DNA of 64,000 bases from Roseovarius sp. A-2 (GTDB lineage Bacteria > Pseudomonadota > Alphaproteobacteria > Rhodobacterales > Rhodobacteraceae), in contig NZ_BDIY01000006.1 of NCBI RefSeq assembly GCF_002072155.1, positions 62,001 to 126,000 on the forward strand. The letters run 5' to 3'. Below the pieces are notes generated by a model, which was given only the letters and a program-made list of their open reading frames with translations, was not told where the DNA came from and did no database searches. Made by a program: the position numbers and the translations under genes. This document shows, in pieces, positions 1 to 9,229 of the stretch (positions within the stretch are counted from its first letter, which is position 1; every line of letters begins with the position of its first letter).

Positions 1-90
1 TGGCCTTACGGTCTGTCGGCGCTCGGCTCGACGCTGGCCATCGCCGACAGCGGCAACAACCGCGTTCTGATCTGGGAGGCGGCCCTATGA
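1..90 (+). CDS. NHL-repeat protein, C-terminal end (partial)
   Basis: Only the last 29 codons lie in the window. They read through IADSGNNRVLIWEAAL and stop at 88-90. The 'IADSGNNRVLIW' string is a typical NHL beta-propeller repeat end. The stop overlaps the hypF start (ATGA at 87-90), so the gene is in the same operon. NHL-repeat proteins occur in the accessory part of [NiFe] uptake-hydrogenase operons; their exact role is not known to me. The hydrogenase structural genes are presumably upstream, outside the window. Confidence 0.75.
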   Translation, partial: WPYGLSALGSTLAIADSGNNRVLIWEAAL

Positions 91-2432
91 CCGGCGCGCG
101 CATCACCGTGTGCGGTCAGGTGCAGGGCGTCGGCTTTCGCCCCACTGTCTGGCGGCTGGCGCAGGAGATGGGACTGACCGGCGATGTGAGCAATACCGGT
201 GAGGGGGTGGTCATCCGGCTGTGGGGTGAGGGGGTGGCGACATTCCCCGATAAGCTGCACGGCGCGCTGCCGCCGCTGGCGCGGATCGAACGGCTCGATA
301 TGACCCCGCTGAGCGACCCGGCCCCGTGCCGTTTCGAGATAACCGCCTCGCAGGGTGGCGAGATGCGTGGCAGCGTTACGCCCGATGCCGCGACCTGCGC
401 CGACTGTCTGGCAGAGATTCGCGATCCCTTCGCGAGGCGCTATCGCTATCCCTTCGCCAATTGCACCAATTGCGGCCCGCGTTTTTCCATCGTGCGCGCG
501 GCCCCCTATGACCGCGACAAGACAACCATGGCCCCATTCGACATGTGCACGCCCTGTGCGGCCGAATATGGCGATCCGGCCGATCGCCGGTTTCATGCGC
601 AGCCCATTGCCTGCGGTCGCTGCGGGCCAAATATCTGGATCGAGAAGCTGGGGTGTGGTGCCGTCAATCTCGAAGCGTTTTCGATGCTCGATGATGTGGA
701 TGCCACAGGCGGCATGATCCTGAACGGGCATATCGTCGCGATCCGGGGGCTGGGCGGGGTGCATCTGGCCTGTGATGCGACCAATTCCCGGGCGGTGGCC
801 GAGTTGCGCCGACGCAAGGCGCGCGCGGGCAAGGCCTTTGCGCTGATGGTGCGCGATCTCGACGTGTTGCGCGCCTATTGCGAGGTGTCGGATGTCGAGG
901 CGGACATACTTTCTGGCCCGGCGGCCCCCATTGTTCTGCTCAAGGCGCGCCCCAACAGCCTGCCCGAGGGAATCGCGCCGGGGCTGGACCGGTTGGGCGT
1001 TATGCTGCCTTACACGCCGTTCTATCATATGATCCTGCGGCGCATCGGACGCCCGGTGGTGATGACCAGCGGCAATCCGTCCGGGCAGCCGCAATGCACC
1101 GACAACCACGACACCCGCACGCGGCTGGCCGGGATCGCGGATTTCGCCTGCCTGCATGACCGCGACATCGCCAACCGGATCGACGACAGTGTTGTCCGCG
1201 TCGATCTGGGCCGGGCGCGGGTGCTGCGCCGGGCACGGGGCTATGCGCCGCAAGCGCTCGAATTGCCCGACGGCTTTGCCACTGCGCCGGATATTCTGGC
1301 GCTCGGGGCGGAGCAGAAGAACACGTTCTGCCTGATCAAGGACGGGCGCGCGATCCTGTCCCAGCATATGGGCGATCTGGAGGATGCGGCGACGCATGCG
1401 GATACGGCGCGCAACCTCGATCTCTATGCAAACCTTTTCGATCATGCGCCGGCGGTGGTCGCCGTGGACCTGCACCCGGCATATCTCTCGACGCAGCGCG
1501 GGTTCGAGATGGCGGATGGCCGCCCGGTGATCGAGGTGCAGCATCACCACGCGCATATTGCCGCCTGCCTGGCCGAGAACGCGCGTCCACTCGCGGCTGC
1601 GCCGGTGCTCGGAATCGCGCTCGACGGGACCGGGATGGGCGATGACGGCACGATCTGGGGCGGTGAATTCCTGATCTGCGACTATCGCGGATATCGGCGG
1701 GCGGGATGTCTGAAGCCGGTGGCCTTGCCCGGCGGTGCGGCGGCGGTGCGCGAACCGTGGCGCAATGCCTATGCCCATTTGATGGCCGAGATGGGCTGGG
1801 CGGAGTTTGCGATGAACTTTGCCGAACTGCCGCTTTTCGAGCGGATGCAAGCGCTGCCCCGTGACACGCTCGACGCAATGATCCGGTCGGGTACCAATGC
1901 GCCCTTGGCCTCGTCCTGCGGGCGGTTGTTCGATGCGGCGGCGGCCATCGCGGGCTTGGCCTGGGATCGGCAGGATTACGAGGGCGAGGCGGCGATGCGG
2001 TTCGAGGCGGCGCTCGACCCGGCTGCGCTGAATGAGTCGGATGACCTGGCCTACCCGTTCTCGATCCCGCTGATGGGGGGCAGGGGCCTGCCCTATATCG
2101 AGCCGCTGGCGGTCTGGCGGGCGATGCTGGGTGATCTGGTCTTGCAGACCCCGGTCGGCACGATGTCGGCGCGGTTTCATCGCGGGCTGGCGCAGGCCGT
2201 TGTCGACATGGCGCGGCGGCTGACTGCCGACACGGCCATCGACACCGTCGCCCTGTCGGGCGGCTGTTTTCAGAACAAGACGCTGTTCGAGCTGATCCAT
2301 CACGGGCTGGAGCGGGCCGGGCTCAGGGTGCTGAGCCATGCCGATTATCCGGCGAATGACGGCGGCATTTCACTGGGGCAGGCCGTGATCGCCCTGGCAA
2401 CCACGCAAGCGGAGGACGCATCATGTGCCTAG
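87..2432 (+). CDS. hypF: HypF, carbamoyltransferase for [NiFe]-hydrogenase maturation
   Basis: HypF (781 aa) uses carbamoyl phosphate and ATP to load a carbamoyl group onto the HypE C-terminal cysteine, the source of the cyanide ligands of the NiFe site. The expected domains appear in order: an N-terminal acylphosphatase-like domain with VQGVGFRP (about residues 12-19), a double zinc-finger region with CADC, CTNC, CTPC and CGRC pairs (about 105-185), a YrdC-like nucleotide-binding domain, and a Kae1-like C-terminal domain with the HHHAH metal-binding motif and LSGGCFQN near the end. Full length for the family. The start overlaps the upstream stop; the end overlaps hypC by 10 nt, pointing to translational coupling. 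Confidence 0.97.
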   Translation: MTGARITVCGQVQGVGFRPTVWRLAQEMGLTGDVSNTGEGVVIRLWGEGVATFPDKLHGALPPLARIERLDMTPLSDPAPCRFEITASQGGEMRGSVTPDAATCADCLAEIRDPFARRYRYPFANCTNCGPRFSIVRAAPYDRDKTTMAPFDMCTPCAAEYGDPADRRFHAQPIACGRCGPNIWIEKLGCGAVNLEAFSMLDDVDATGGMILNGHIVAIRGLGGVHLACDATNSRAVAELRRRKARAGKAFALMVRDLDVLRAYCEVSDVEADILSGPAAPIVLLKARPNSLPEGIAPGLDRLGVMLPYTPFYHMILRRIGRPVVMTSGNPSGQPQCTDNHDTRTRLAGIADFACLHDRDIANRIDDSVVRVDLGRARVLRRARGYAPQALELPDGFATAPDILALGAEQKNTFCLIKDGRAILSQHMGDLEDAATHADTARNLDLYANLFDHAPAVVAVDLHPAYLSTQRGFEMADGRPVIEVQHHHAHIAACLAENARPLAAAPVLGIALDGTGMGDDGTIWGGEFLICDYRGYRRAGCLKPVALPGGAAAVREPWRNAYAHLMAEMGWAEFAMNFAELPLFERMQALPRDTLDAMIRSGTNAPLASSCGRLFDAAAAIAGLAWDRQDYEGEAAMRFEAALDPAALNESDDLAYPFSIPLMGGRGLPYIEPLAVWRAMLGDLVLQTPVGTMSARFHRGLAQAVVDMARRLTADTAIDTVALSGGCFQNKTLFELIHHGLERAGLRVLSHADYPANDGGISLGQAVIALATTQAEDASCA

Positions 2433-2716
2433 GAATACCAGGACAGATCACCGGGATATCGGACCCGGTGCGCAAGCTGGCCACGGTCGATATCTCGGGG
2501 GTGACGCGCGAGGTGAATGTCGCCTGCATCGCCGGTGATGCCCCGCTGGAGGATCTGGTCGGCGCATGGGCGCTGATCCATGTCGGCTTTGCCATGAGCC
2601 GGATCAACGAGGAAGAGGCGGCGCTGACGCTGGAGGTTCTGCGTGAACTCGGCGAGGCGCAGGAAGAGATCGAGGCGATGCGGGCCAGCGCGGCCATGCT
2701 GTCGGCCGCGTCATGA
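2423..2716 (+). CDS. hypC: HypC, hydrogenase maturation chaperone
   Basis: Small (97 aa) HypC/HupF-family chaperone. It starts MCLGIPG, carrying the essential Cys2 that binds the iron ligand complex with HypD and later the large-subunit precursor. It has an acidic helical C-terminus rich in Glu. The start lies within the hypF end and the stop overlaps the hypD start (ATGA, 2713-2716). Size and motif fit the family well. Confidence 0.96.
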   Translation: MCLGIPGQITGISDPVRKLATVDISGVTREVNVACIAGDAPLEDLVGAWALIHVGFAMSRINEEEAALTLEVLRELGEAQEEIEAMRASAAMLSAAS

Positions 2717-3852
2717 GATATGCCGACGAATTCCGCGATCCGGTAGCCGCGCGCGGCGTGCTGGCCGCGATTGCCCGCGTGATCGACGAGATCGGCGCGA
2801 CACGCGACAAGCCGGTGCATATCATGGAAATCTGCGGCGGGCACACCCATGCGATCTTTCGCTACGGGCTCGATAAGCTGACGCCGCCGGGGCTGGAATT
2901 CATCCATGGGCCGGGTTGCCCGGTCTGCGTGCTGCCGATGAGCCGGGTCGATGAGTGCGTCCAGATCGCCGAGGACCCTCGAGTGATATTCACTACGTTC
3001 GGCGATGCGATGCGGGTTCCGGGCACGCGAAAATCACTGATCCAGGCCAAGGCGGACGGCGCGGATATCCGTATGGTCTATTCGCCGCTCGACGCGCTGG
3101 AACTGGCGCGCCGCAACCCGGAGCGCGAGGTGGTGTTCTTCGGCCTCGGGTTCGAGACGACCACCCCCGCGACTGCCCTGTCGATCCTGCAGGCCGATGC
3201 CGAGGGGCTGACGAATTTCACGATCTTCTGCAATCACATCACGGTGCCGCCCCCCATCAAGGCGCTCTTGGATGATCCGCATATGGTGCTCGACGGGTTC
3301 GTCGGTCCCGGCCATGTGTCGATGGTGATCGGCACAAGACCCTACGAGTTCATCGCGCGCGATTACGGCAAGCCAATTGTCGTGGCGGGGTTCGAGCCGC
3401 TCGATCTGTTGCAATCGGTGCTGATGGTACTGGAACAGATCCGCGACGGGCGCGCCGAGGTGCAAAATCAGTATGCGCGGATCGTGCCGGAGGAGGGCAA
3501 TCCGGTCTCGATCGCGGCCTGCGCCGAGGTTTACGAACCGCGCCCGAGCTTCGAATGGCGGGGACTGGGCGAAATCGAAGCCAGCGGCTTGCGTATTCGC
3601 GACCGCTACCGGGCCTATGATGCCGAGATCAGGTTCGACATCGGCTATGGGCGCAATGCGTCCTTCACCGAAGAGCAGGAGGGATGCGCCTGCGGCGATG
3701 TCATGACCGGGCGGATCAAGCCGCATGCCTGCCCACAATTCGGCACGGGCTGCACGCCCGAAATGCCGCTGGGTGCGCTGATGGTCAGCTCAGAAGGGGC
3801 CTGTGCCGCTTATTATCAATATGGCAGCCTTGATCTGGAGCCGGTCGAATGA
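2713..3852 (+). CDS. hypD: HypD, Fe(CN)2CO assembly scaffold
   Basis: HypD (379 aa) carries a [4Fe-4S] cluster and, with HypC, assembles the Fe(CN)2CO moiety of [NiFe]-hydrogenase. Visible family motifs are CGGHTH (about residues 43-48), GPGCPVC (about 69-75) and the C-terminal cysteine set around CACGDVMTG...HACPQFGTGC that holds the cluster. Length is typical. It sits between hypC and hypE with 4-nt overlaps on both sides. Confidence 0.97.
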   Translation: MRYADEFRDPVAARGVLAAIARVIDEIGATRDKPVHIMEICGGHTHAIFRYGLDKLTPPGLEFIHGPGCPVCVLPMSRVDECVQIAEDPRVIFTTFGDAMRVPGTRKSLIQAKADGADIRMVYSPLDALELARRNPEREVVFFGLGFETTTPATALSILQADAEGLTNFTIFCNHITVPPPIKALLDDPHMVLDGFVGPGHVSMVIGTRPYEFIARDYGKPIVVAGFEPLDLLQSVLMVLEQIRDGRAEVQNQYARIVPEEGNPVSIAACAEVYEPRPSFEWRGLGEIEASGLRIRDRYRAYDAEIRFDIGYGRNASFTEEQEGCACGDVMTGRIKPHACPQFGTGCTPEMPLGALMVSSEGACAAYYQYGSLDLEPVE

Positions 3853-4895
3853 ACCGGATGAGCCGCCAGCCCAGACGCGTGATCGCCGACAAGGTGACCC
3901 TGGCCCATGGCGGTGGCGGCAAGGCGATGCGTGACTTGATCGAGGATGTGTTCACATCCGTGTTCGCCCCGCAGAGCATGGAGGATCAGGCCCGTCTGAG
4001 AGATGCGGCCCTCGCCGCGCCCGGCGCGCGAGTGGCCTTTACCACGGATTCCTTTGTCGTCTCGCCAATGGAATTTCCCGGTGGGGATATCGGCAAGATC
4101 GCCGTCTGCGGCACCGTGAACGATCTGGCGGTCGGCGGGGCCCGGCCACTGTGGCTGTCGGCAGCCTTCATCATCGAAGAAGGCGTCGAGATCGCCACGT
4201 TGCGCCGGATCGCCGCCTCAATGCAGGCTGCAGCGGAGGCGGCGGGGGTGTGCATCGTGACCGGCGATACCAAGGTCGTGGGCAAGGGCTCTGGCGATGG
4301 GGTGTTTATCACCACATCAGGCATTGGCGTGATCCCGGCGGGCTGCGAGATGTGGGCCGAAACCGTGCAGCCTGGCGATGTTGCCATCGTCAACGGCGTG
4401 CTGGGGGATCATGGCGCGGCGATTCTGGCGGCGCGGGGCGATATGGCGCTCAGCACCGAGATTCCGTCGGATTGTCAGCCACTCAACCATCTGATGGCGG
4501 CGGTTTTGGCGGCCGCGCCGGGCACGCGGGTGGCGCGGGACGCGACGCGTGGCGGGCTGGCCTCGGCCCTCAACGAGATCGCCGAGGCCGCCGGCGTCGG
4601 GATCGAGATCGGCGAGGAGGTGCTGCCGCTGCGCACCGAGGTCAAGGGGGTGTGCGAGATTCTCGGGCTCGACCCGCTCTACCTCGCCAATGAGGGCACG
4701 CTGGTGATTTTCGTGCCCGAGGATCAGGCGGATGCCGCGCTTGCGGCGATGCGCGCCGATGCTGCGGGTCGCGGCGCGGTGATCATCGGCACGGCCACCG
4801 CCCGACATCCCCGAACCGTGGTGATGAAAACCGTCTTTGGCGGGCTGCGCGTCGTCGACATGCTCGTCGGCGAGCAGCTTCCGAGGATCTGCTGA
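3849..4895 (+). CDS. hypE: HypE, thiocarbamate dehydratase for cyanide ligand synthesis
   Basis: HypE (348 aa) belongs to the PurM-like ATP-binding family. It dehydrates the carbamoylated C-terminal cysteine to a thiocyanate and passes cyanide to the HypCD complex. The protein ends in the conserved ...PRIC, so the reactive terminal cysteine is present. An N-terminal AHGGGGKAM motif and an internal TGDTKVV motif match the family. The start overlaps the hypD stop (ATGA). Confidence 0.97.
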   Translation: MNRMSRQPRRVIADKVTLAHGGGGKAMRDLIEDVFTSVFAPQSMEDQARLRDAALAAPGARVAFTTDSFVVSPMEFPGGDIGKIAVCGTVNDLAVGGARPLWLSAAFIIEEGVEIATLRRIAASMQAAAEAAGVCIVTGDTKVVGKGSGDGVFITTSGIGVIPAGCEMWAETVQPGDVAIVNGVLGDHGAAILAARGDMALSTEIPSDCQPLNHLMAAVLAAAPGTRVARDATRGGLASALNEIAEAAGVGIEIGEEVLPLRTEVKGVCEILGLDPLYLANEGTLVIFVPEDQADAALAAMRADAAGRGAVIIGTATARHPRTVVMKTVFGGLRVVDMLVGEQLPRIC

Positions 4896-4925
4896 ATGAA
4901 CCGAACCAACCAAGGGAGACCCAAA

Positions 4926-5516
4926 ATGAACAGATATCTGACTGGCGGCATCGCCGCCCTCATGGCCCTCGCGCCCGTTGCCGCGATGGCCCATACCGGC
5001 ACCGGTGGCACTCTCGCCGCGACGCACGGGTTTCTGCACCCGCTGAGCGGGCTGGACCATGTTCTCGCGATGATCGCCGTCGGTGTATTTGCCGCGCAGC
5101 TTGGGGGCCGGGCACTCTGGGCGGTGCCGGTGGCCTTCGTGCTTGCCATGGTGGCGGGCGGCGCTCTGGGCTATGCTGGCATGACCTTGCCGATGGTCGA
5201 ACCGGGGATCGCGCTGTCGGTGATCGTTATGGGCGTTGCCGTGGCGGCGGGGCTGAGGCTGCCGATGGGGGCCGCGATGGCGCTGGTCGCTGTCTTTGCG
5301 GTGTTTCATGGACATGCTCATGGCGCCGAGGGCGCGGGGGCGGGATCGTTCGCGGGTTACGCTGTCGGTTTCGTCGCGGCAACGGCCCTCTTGCATGGCG
5401 CGGGTATCGTGCTGAGCCTGTTGCTGGACCGGATGAGCGGGTCCGCGGCGCTCAATTCGAAACGCCTCATGGGCAGCGCGGGCGCGCTGGCCGGGGCTGC
5501 GATCCTGATTGGATGA
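4926..5516 (+). CDS. hupE: HupE/UreJ-family membrane protein, likely nickel permease
   Basis: A 196-aa integral membrane protein with a cleavable-looking leader (MNRYLTGGIAALMALAPVAA, then MAHTG) and about six hydrophobic segments. Conserved HupE features are the early H-x-x-x-GLDH (HPLSGLDHVLAM) and the HGHAHG motif in the middle. HupE proteins are nickel uptake permeases made with uptake hydrogenases. An in-frame upstream ATG exists at 4896, but the ATG at 4926 follows a good ribosome site (GGGAGA, 4914-4919) and starts directly at the signal peptide, so I use it. It sits inside the hyp operon. Confidence 0.9.
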   Translation: MNRYLTGGIAALMALAPVAAMAHTGTGGTLAATHGFLHPLSGLDHVLAMIAVGVFAAQLGGRALWAVPVAFVLAMVAGGALGYAGMTLPMVEPGIALSVIVMGVAVAAGLRLPMGAAMALVAVFAVFHGHAHGAEGAGAGSFAGYAVGFVAATALLHGAGIVLSLLLDRMSGSAALNSKRLMGSAGALAGAAILIG

Positions 5517-5579
5517 TGGAGTGCGCGGGCCGGGAGTGTCCTTGCCCGCGCGTTATCCTGAAACAGCGAGGGCCCGAGC

Positions 5580-5822
5580 ATGCATGAGCTGGGACTGGCG
5601 CGCAGTATCGCCGCCATCGCGGAGGAAAACGCGCATGGCCGAAGGATCAGGGAAGTCCGCGTTGCGATCGGGCCGCTGGCCTGTGTGGAACGCGGCGCGC
5701 TGGCCTTTTGCTGGGACCTTGTGACCGAGGAAACCGCCGTCGCGGGGGTGTCGCTGGGCTTTCTCGAGGCCGAAAACGATACATTCGTGGTGCGCGAAAT
5801 TGAATTCATGGAGGACAGTTGA
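5580..5822 (+). CDS. hypA: HypA, nickel-insertion protein lacking the zinc domain
   Basis: HypA delivers nickel with HypB to the hydrogenase large-subunit precursor. This copy is only 80 aa; the family is usually about 113. The N-terminal nickel motif MHE is present and the N-terminal half aligns well by eye (IREVRVAIGPLACVERGAL). The C-terminal strand (FVVREIEFMED) is also present. The intervening zinc finger, normally two CxxC pairs, is missing: the chain goes from SLGFLEAEND straight to TFVVREIEF. The frame is open and the stop overlaps the hypB start, so this looks like a clean internal deletion rather than a broken gene. Confidence 0.88.
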   Translation: MHELGLARSIAAIAEENAHGRRIREVRVAIGPLACVERGALAFCWDLVTEETAVAGVSLGFLEAENDTFVVREIEFMEDS

Positions 5823-6667
5823 TGTGCGGCATATGCGGTTGCGCCGATCCGGCGAACGAGGTTTCAATGACCGACCCGGAGACCGGACTGAAGACGCTGA
5901 TCAGGAACGAGCACGAGCACGAGCACGGCCACAACCATGCGCAGGCGCATGATCATCATCACGAAGGCGATGACGCACCGCATGTGCATGGCCCCGGTGG
6001 CGAGGTCATTTCGCTGGAAACCGCGATTCTGGGCAAGAACAATGAAATCGCGACCCGCAATCGTGGCTGGTTCGAGGGGCGCGGCGTGATTGCGCTCAAC
6101 ATCGTGTCCTCGCCGGGTTCCGGCAAGACGACGTTGCTGGAGGCGACGATCCGGCGGATGCGCGGCCGCGCCGAGATCGCCGTCATCGAGGGCGATCAGA
6201 TGACATCGAATGATGCCGAGCGGATCCGCGAGGCCGGGGCCCGCGCGATCCAGATCAATACCGGGGCGGGATGCCACCTGGAGGCGGACATGATCGCCTC
6301 GGCGGTGAAATCGCTCGATCCAGCGGCAGGGACCATTCTGATGATCGAGAATGTCGGCAACCTGGTCTGCCCGGCGATGTTCGATCTGGGTGAAAAGATG
6401 AAGATCGCGGTTATCTCGACCACCGAGGGCGAGGACAAGCCGACGAAATATCCACATATGTTCCGCGCCGTGGACTGGGTCGTGATCAACAAGATGGACC
6501 TCGCACCCCATGTCGACTTTGACGAAGCATCCTGCCGCCAGAACATATTGGACGTCAATCCAAAGGCGGAGATACTCTGCGTCTCGGCGCGGACGGGTGA
6601 TGGCATGGACGCGTGGTGTAGCAGGTTGGCTAACTTGCTCAAGGAGTTTGCAAGAGCCGGGGCTTGA
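5822..6667 (+). CDS. hypB: HypB, GTPase and nickel carrier for hydrogenase maturation
   Basis: HypB (281 aa) is the SIMIBI-class GTPase that drives nickel insertion. It begins MCGICGC, the high-affinity nickel motif (CxxCGC). A histidine-rich stretch at about residues 31-56 contains 11 His and probably stores nickel. The P-loop is SSPGSGKTT (about 96-104), and the GAGCHLEADM segment carries the Cys-His metal site of the G domain; NKMDL is the guanine-specificity motif. The ATG at 5822 overlaps the hypA stop (TGATG); an in-frame TTG one codon earlier is less likely. It is the last gene of the operon seen here. Confidence 0.97.
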   Translation: MCGICGCADPANEVSMTDPETGLKTLIRNEHEHEHGHNHAQAHDHHHEGDDAPHVHGPGGEVISLETAILGKNNEIATRNRGWFEGRGVIALNIVSSPGSGKTTLLEATIRRMRGRAEIAVIEGDQMTSNDAERIREAGARAIQINTGAGCHLEADMIASAVKSLDPAAGTILMIENVGNLVCPAMFDLGEKMKIAVISTTEGEDKPTKYPHMFRAVDWVVINKMDLAPHVDFDEASCRQNILDVNPKAEILCVSARTGDGMDAWCSRLANLLKEFARAGA

Positions 6668-6690
6668 CTGCTGTGAGATGACCATTCTGT

Positions 6691-7278
6691 TCAGCGTCGC
6701 GGTTGATGTGATTCAGGATTGAACGAACCCGCTGACGCGGGAGGGGCGTCCTTGATATACTTTTCCGCCCCCCCAAGCACACGGCGCTGCACCGCGATAT
6801 GTTTCTTCGCCCAATTAGCCCTCTCCGATCCTTGATCCTCGATCGGACGGGCAGGGTGGTAGTCCTCATACATCGCCCAGAGGTGCCCGATTGCGGTATT
6901 TTCCACGTCGCGGCGATGGCGACCGCGCAGGGCGAGTGCCGCCTTCTCGTTTGACATGCGGATGCCGCGCATGATCTGGCCATAGGTCGCGTCGCGGTCA
7001 TCGTCATTGTAGCGGGCGCGTGGATCGACACCGCGCTGGATTTCAGGAAGCAGGATGTCACGGGCGATGGCGCGCGCCTCGTTTGCCTTGGTCACGTCGG
7101 CGCGGCCGATCTTGACGCGCATGAAACTCCCCTCGCTTTCCGCCGCCGCGTAGTCGGTCTTGGTTCGACGTCCGAACGACAGGTTGAACCCTGCAAGGCC
7201 CGTGTCGTGATATCAGTCGGTGGGATCCTGGAATGGCAGGCCGTCCGCAAAGGCCTGGGTGATCTTAGTGTGCGGCAT
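6691..7278 (-). pseudogene. Phage-type tyrosine integrase remnant
   Basis: On the minus strand an integrase-like frame begins at 7278 with MPHTKITQAFADGLPFQDPTD, meets an in-frame TGA at 7213-7215 (codon 22), and continues openly as YHDTGLAGFNLSFGRRTKTD and MRVKIGRADVTKANEARAIA to 6691. This resembles the N-terminal arm-binding domain (DUF4102 type) of P4/phage-like integrases, followed by the beginning of a core-binding domain. The catalytic C-terminal half with the R-H-R-Y residues is absent. Both the stop and the truncation indicate decay. It marks an old island boundary just after the hyp operon. Confidence 0.7.
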
Positions 7279-7482
7279 GGTCGCGCTCCGAGCTTGACGG
7301 AGTTTTGCCCCCTAAGTCGCCATCGTTGTCGGGCCTTGTCGGTAGATGCCACAACCGAAATCAGGGGGTAAGTTTCTGAAATACAAGGTGGACACCGAAC
7401 ATCGCATAATGTCGGTAGTTGGGCAGTAATGATTAGAAGTCAGCTGCTCGATCCAGTTGAGCTTTGGGATCGAGATCAAAGC

Positions 7483-8256
7483 TTAATCTTGCGCGAACGG
7501 GTCCCCGGGATAGACCACCCCTGCAAGGTAGAGCCCGTGCGGCGGGGCGACCGGGCCGCAGGCCGCTCGGTCGCGCGCCACGAGTGCCGCGCGCACCTGA
7601 TCGGGGGGCCAGGCACCCGCACCGACGCGCTCCAGCGTGCCGACGAAACTGCGCACTTGATTGTGCAGGAAGGATCGTGCGGCGAGGCGGAAATGCAATT
7701 CCGGCCCGGTGGGCGTCGCGACCTCCTCGATCTCCAACCGGTCGAGCGTCTTGACCGGGCTCGCGGCCTGGCAGATTGACGAGCGGAAGGTAGTGAAATC
7801 GTGATGCCCCACCAGATGCGCGGCGCCCGCGCGCATCGCCGCGATATCAAGCTCGCGCCGCACCTGCCAGACGCACCCCGCCTCGATGGTGAGCGGCGCG
7901 CGACGGGTGCTGACCCGGAATTGGTAGCGCCGCCCCGTGGCCGAGAACCGTGCGTGCCAATCCCCGGCCACCCGCGCACAGGCGGTAATCGCCACCGGCG
8001 CGGGCTTGAGGTGGTAGTTCAGCGCCTCGGACAGGCGGAACGGCGACCAGTCCTGCGTCAGATCGCAATGCGCGACCTGCGCCAGCGCATGCACGCCCGC
8101 ATCGGTGCGCCCGGCGGCGGCGATGGTATGTGGCCCCGGTTCCAGTCGGGCCAGCGCGGCCTCGATCGCGCCCTGAACCGAGGGCTGATCGGCCTGCCGC
8201 TGCCATCCGGCAAAGGGCGCGCCGTAATATTCGACCTGTAGGGCGTAGCGGGGCAT
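7483..8256 (-). CDS. truA: TruA, tRNA pseudouridine(38-40) synthase
   Basis: TruA (257 aa) converts uridines 38-40 in the tRNA anticodon stem to pseudouridine. The catalytic aspartate is in [11 protein letters not shown] (about residues 50-60), and the N-terminus [19 protein letters not shown] is typical. The frame is open further upstream to 8394, but the ATG at 8256 gives the family's normal start (MPRYALQ). The gene is divergent from the TauE/SafE permease gene; a hairpin (7461-7482) lies just past its stop. Confidence 0.95.
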   Translation of the reverse strand: MPRYALQVEYYGAPFAGWQRQADQPSVQGAIEAALARLEPGPHTIAAAGRTDAGVHALAQVAHCDLTQDWSPFRLSEALNYHLKPAPVAITACARVAGDWHARFSATGRRYQFRVSTRRAPLTIEAGCVWQVRRELDIAAMRAGAAHLVGHHDFTTFRSSICQAASPVKTLDRLEIEEVATPTGPELHFRLAARSFLHNQVRSFVGTLERVGAGAWPPDQVRAALVARDRAACGPVAPPHGLYLAGVVYPGDPFAQD

Positions 8257-8392
8257 GGTCCTCCGGCGGGGTTGCAACGTGGTTCGGTCCTTTTGTCGTG
8301 GATCCGGGGCGTGGGGCAAGCGCAATTTTCGGTGCTTTCCCTCGGTCGTGCGGCGGTGTAAGCGGGATTTGAGCCGATTTGGAGTGCCGTGC

Positions 8393-9229
8393 ATGGACGT
8401 TCCCTTTCCCGAGACAGGCCTGCTGTTGCAGATGCTGGCGATGCTGCTGGTGATCGGCGGGGTCGCCGGTGCGCTGGCCGGGCTACTGGGTGTGGGCGGC
8501 GGTATCGTGCTGGTGCCGGCGTTCTTCTACGCCTTCAAGACGCTTGGCTATGACGGACCGCAGCTGATGCAGATCTGTCTTGCCACCTCGCTTGCGACGA
8601 TCATCGTCACCTCGCTGCGCTCGGTGCTCGGCCATCATCGGAAAGGGGCCGTTGACTGGGCGATCCTGCGTGGATGGGCCCCGTGGATTGCGGCGGGGGC
8701 ACTTGTTGGCGTGCTGATCGCGGCCAACCTGCGCTCGACCACGTTGCAGGGGCTGTTCGGTGCCCTGGGCGTGGTGATCGGGCTGCATCTCGGCTTTGGC
8801 CGGTCGGATTGGCGGTTGGGCGAAGCGATGCCGGGCGGGATCGCGCGCGCGCTGATCGCGCCGGTGCTGGGTTTTATCTCGGTGCTGATGGGGATCGGCG
8901 GAGGTGGGATCGGGGTGTCGGTGATGAGCCTTTACAACGTGCCGCTGCACCGCGCGGTGGCCACGGCGGCGGGGTTCGGCGTGACCATCGCCGCACCCTC
9001 GGTTCTGGCGTTTCTCTTTCTAGAGATCGCGCCCGGGCAGCGCCCGCCGCTCACTGTCGGGGCGGTCAATCTTGTGGCCTTTACCGTGGTCATCGCCATG
9101 ACGCTGATCACCGCGCCCTGGGGCGTGCGGCTGGCGCATGCAATGGATCCCAAACCGCTCAAACGGGTCTTTGCGCTGTTCCTGACGCTGGTGGCGCTCA
9201 ACATGCTGCGCAAGGCCCTGGGATGGTAG
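8393..9229 (+). CDS. TauE/SafE-family membrane permease
   Basis: A 278-aa polytopic membrane protein with about eight hydrophobic segments. The glycine-rich [12 protein letters not shown] motif near residue 35 and the related [16 protein letters not shown] motif near 165 are the paired signature of the TauE/SafE (sulfite exporter/DUF81) family. Members move small anions such as sulfite, sulfoacetate or related organic acids; the substrate here cannot be read from sequence. I chose the ATG at 8393 because it begins just before the first membrane segment; the frame upstream overlaps truA. Its last codons overlap the next gene. Confidence 0.88.
   Translation: MDVPFPETGLLLQMLAMLLVIGGVAGALAGLLGVGGGIVLVPAFFYAFKTLGYDGPQLMQICLATSLATIIVTSLRSVLGHHRKGAVDWAILRGWAPWIAAGALVGVLIAANLRSTTLQGLFGALGVVIGLHLGFGRSDWRLGEAMPGGIARALIAPVLGFISVLMGIGGGGIGVSVMSLYNVPLHRAVATAAGFGVTIAAPSVLAFLFLEIAPGQRPPLTVGAVNLVAFTVVIAMTLITAPWGVRLAHAMDPKPLKRVFALFLTLVALNMLRKALGW

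Noticed and set aside
6..2339. A 777-codon open frame on the minus strand
   Set aside because: It lies fully antisense to hypF, is Arg/Pro/His-rich and matches no family; it is a shadow of GC-rich codon use.
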